Shown here piece after piece: positions 63,447-64,000 of a stretch of 64,000 bases of DNA. The notes under the pieces were generated by a model. That model made no database searches. It worked only from the letters and a program-made list of their open reading frames with translations, and was not told where the DNA came from. This DNA is from Acorus gramineus (Eukaryota > Streptophyta > Magnoliopsida > Acorales > Acoraceae). Within the stretch, counting starts at the first letter, position 1, and each line of letters opens with the position of its first letter. The stretch lies in contig CM060853.1 of NCBI GenBank assembly GCA_030737835.1, forward strand, positions 16,364,895 through 16,428,894. The letters run 5' to 3'. Made by a program: the position numbers and the translations under genes.

Positions 63447-64000
63447 AGAGGGGTGTTACTTGATTTGATCAGGTTGAATCCAATTCAAACTATTTTTTTT
63501 TGGATAAATGGATTTGGGTTAGAGTTTTATATCCTGTTTGGATAGCAGAATAAAAGATGGAATATGTGGAAATACAGGAGAATAAAGATAAAAAAAAATG
63601 TGTTTTGAGTAGAGAGAATATGTAGGTATAGCTATATAGAATTATGTGATAATAAATTGGTATTTGTATTCTAAATCTCTACTGGAATTGTATTATTTCT
63701 CCACTTGTATAAGTGGATCCACCTGTCAATCATATGTCATCACATCAAATCACATTTTATTCTTCATTAACCAAACAATTTAACCTTTAATATTTCATTT
63801 TCCAATGAGAATAACAAAAAACACAACCAAATAGAAAATCGCATATTCCATTGATAAGGTTATTTATTCATGGAATATGTATAAACTCTAGAATAGTTTA
63901 TATTTCTATCCAAATAGGCACTTTGAGTTACATTCAACCCACATCAGAACCTATTCTAATTGGATTTAGGTTGACACTTTAGGTGAGTTTGGATAACCCA
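63447..64000. mobile_element. hAT-like MITE, partial, split by a nested MITE
   Basis: The left end GAGAGGGGTGTTACTT and the following GGTTGAATCCAATTC match the left end of the hAT MITE at 1837, and GGTTGACACTTTAGGTGAG continues to the window edge. A nested element at 63532-63920 has inverted ends TCCTGTTTGGATAG and, in reverse complement, TGCCTATTTGGATAG. The right end of the outer element is outside the window. Confidence 0.55.

Overview
This is a flowering-plant nuclear window. It is AT-rich and intron-rich, with long intergenic spacers full of miniature transposons, simple repeats and decayed retroelements. The encoded proteins are plant families: a double-AP2 factor, an HVA22 protein, a POPEYE-type bHLH and a class I TCP. 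Nothing in the sequence fixes the species; I would only say an angiosperm.

Regions, left to right. 1-478 holds the last exon of an unrecognised plus-strand gene. 1837-6400 is a transposon pile-up: a hAT-type MITE with an 8-bp target duplication, a 5'-truncated LINE with a 13-bp target duplication and a second hAT-like element nested in it, two fold-back elements, and a tandem block rich in TGTTACA palindromes. 7561-11410 is a ten-exon double-AP2 (ANT-lineage) gene, including a 9-bp micro-exon. A diverged hAT MITE follows. 13425-16688 (minus) is a five-exon HVA22 gene. 19206-22446 (minus) is a four-exon POPEYE/bHLH47-like gene with two G-boxes upstream. 26539-35479 (minus) is a nine-exon gene for a membrane-anchored protein that I infer to be a 2H-phosphoesterase relative; its 4.4-kb intron 7 has collected a LINE fragment and a tRNA-derived SINE. 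37550-41123 is the 3' end of a Ty3/gypsy element, most likely Tat/Retand-like: a decayed antisense ORF plus one LTR. 41124-50762 is gene-free and full of related fold-back MITEs. 50763-51800 (minus) is a single-exon class I TCP gene. 52141-64000 shows no convincing gene; it holds more MITEs and a TGACG-rich GC patch near 62840-63210.

The genes do not form a pathway or cluster. They are independent eukaryotic loci: three transcription factors, an ER/vesicle membrane-shaping protein and a putative phosphodiesterase. Exon chains were built by hand from splice sites and reading phase. Each of the four multi-exon genes closes in frame with a total length divisible by three (1200, 510, 747 and 1071 nt), which supports the models. 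I found no CRISPR, rRNA or complete tRNA, and no clear new multi-gene system. The most unusual items are an N-terminal coiled coil on the AP2 factor, a proline in helix I of the TCP domain, and a promoter-like fragment duplicated beside MITE copies.
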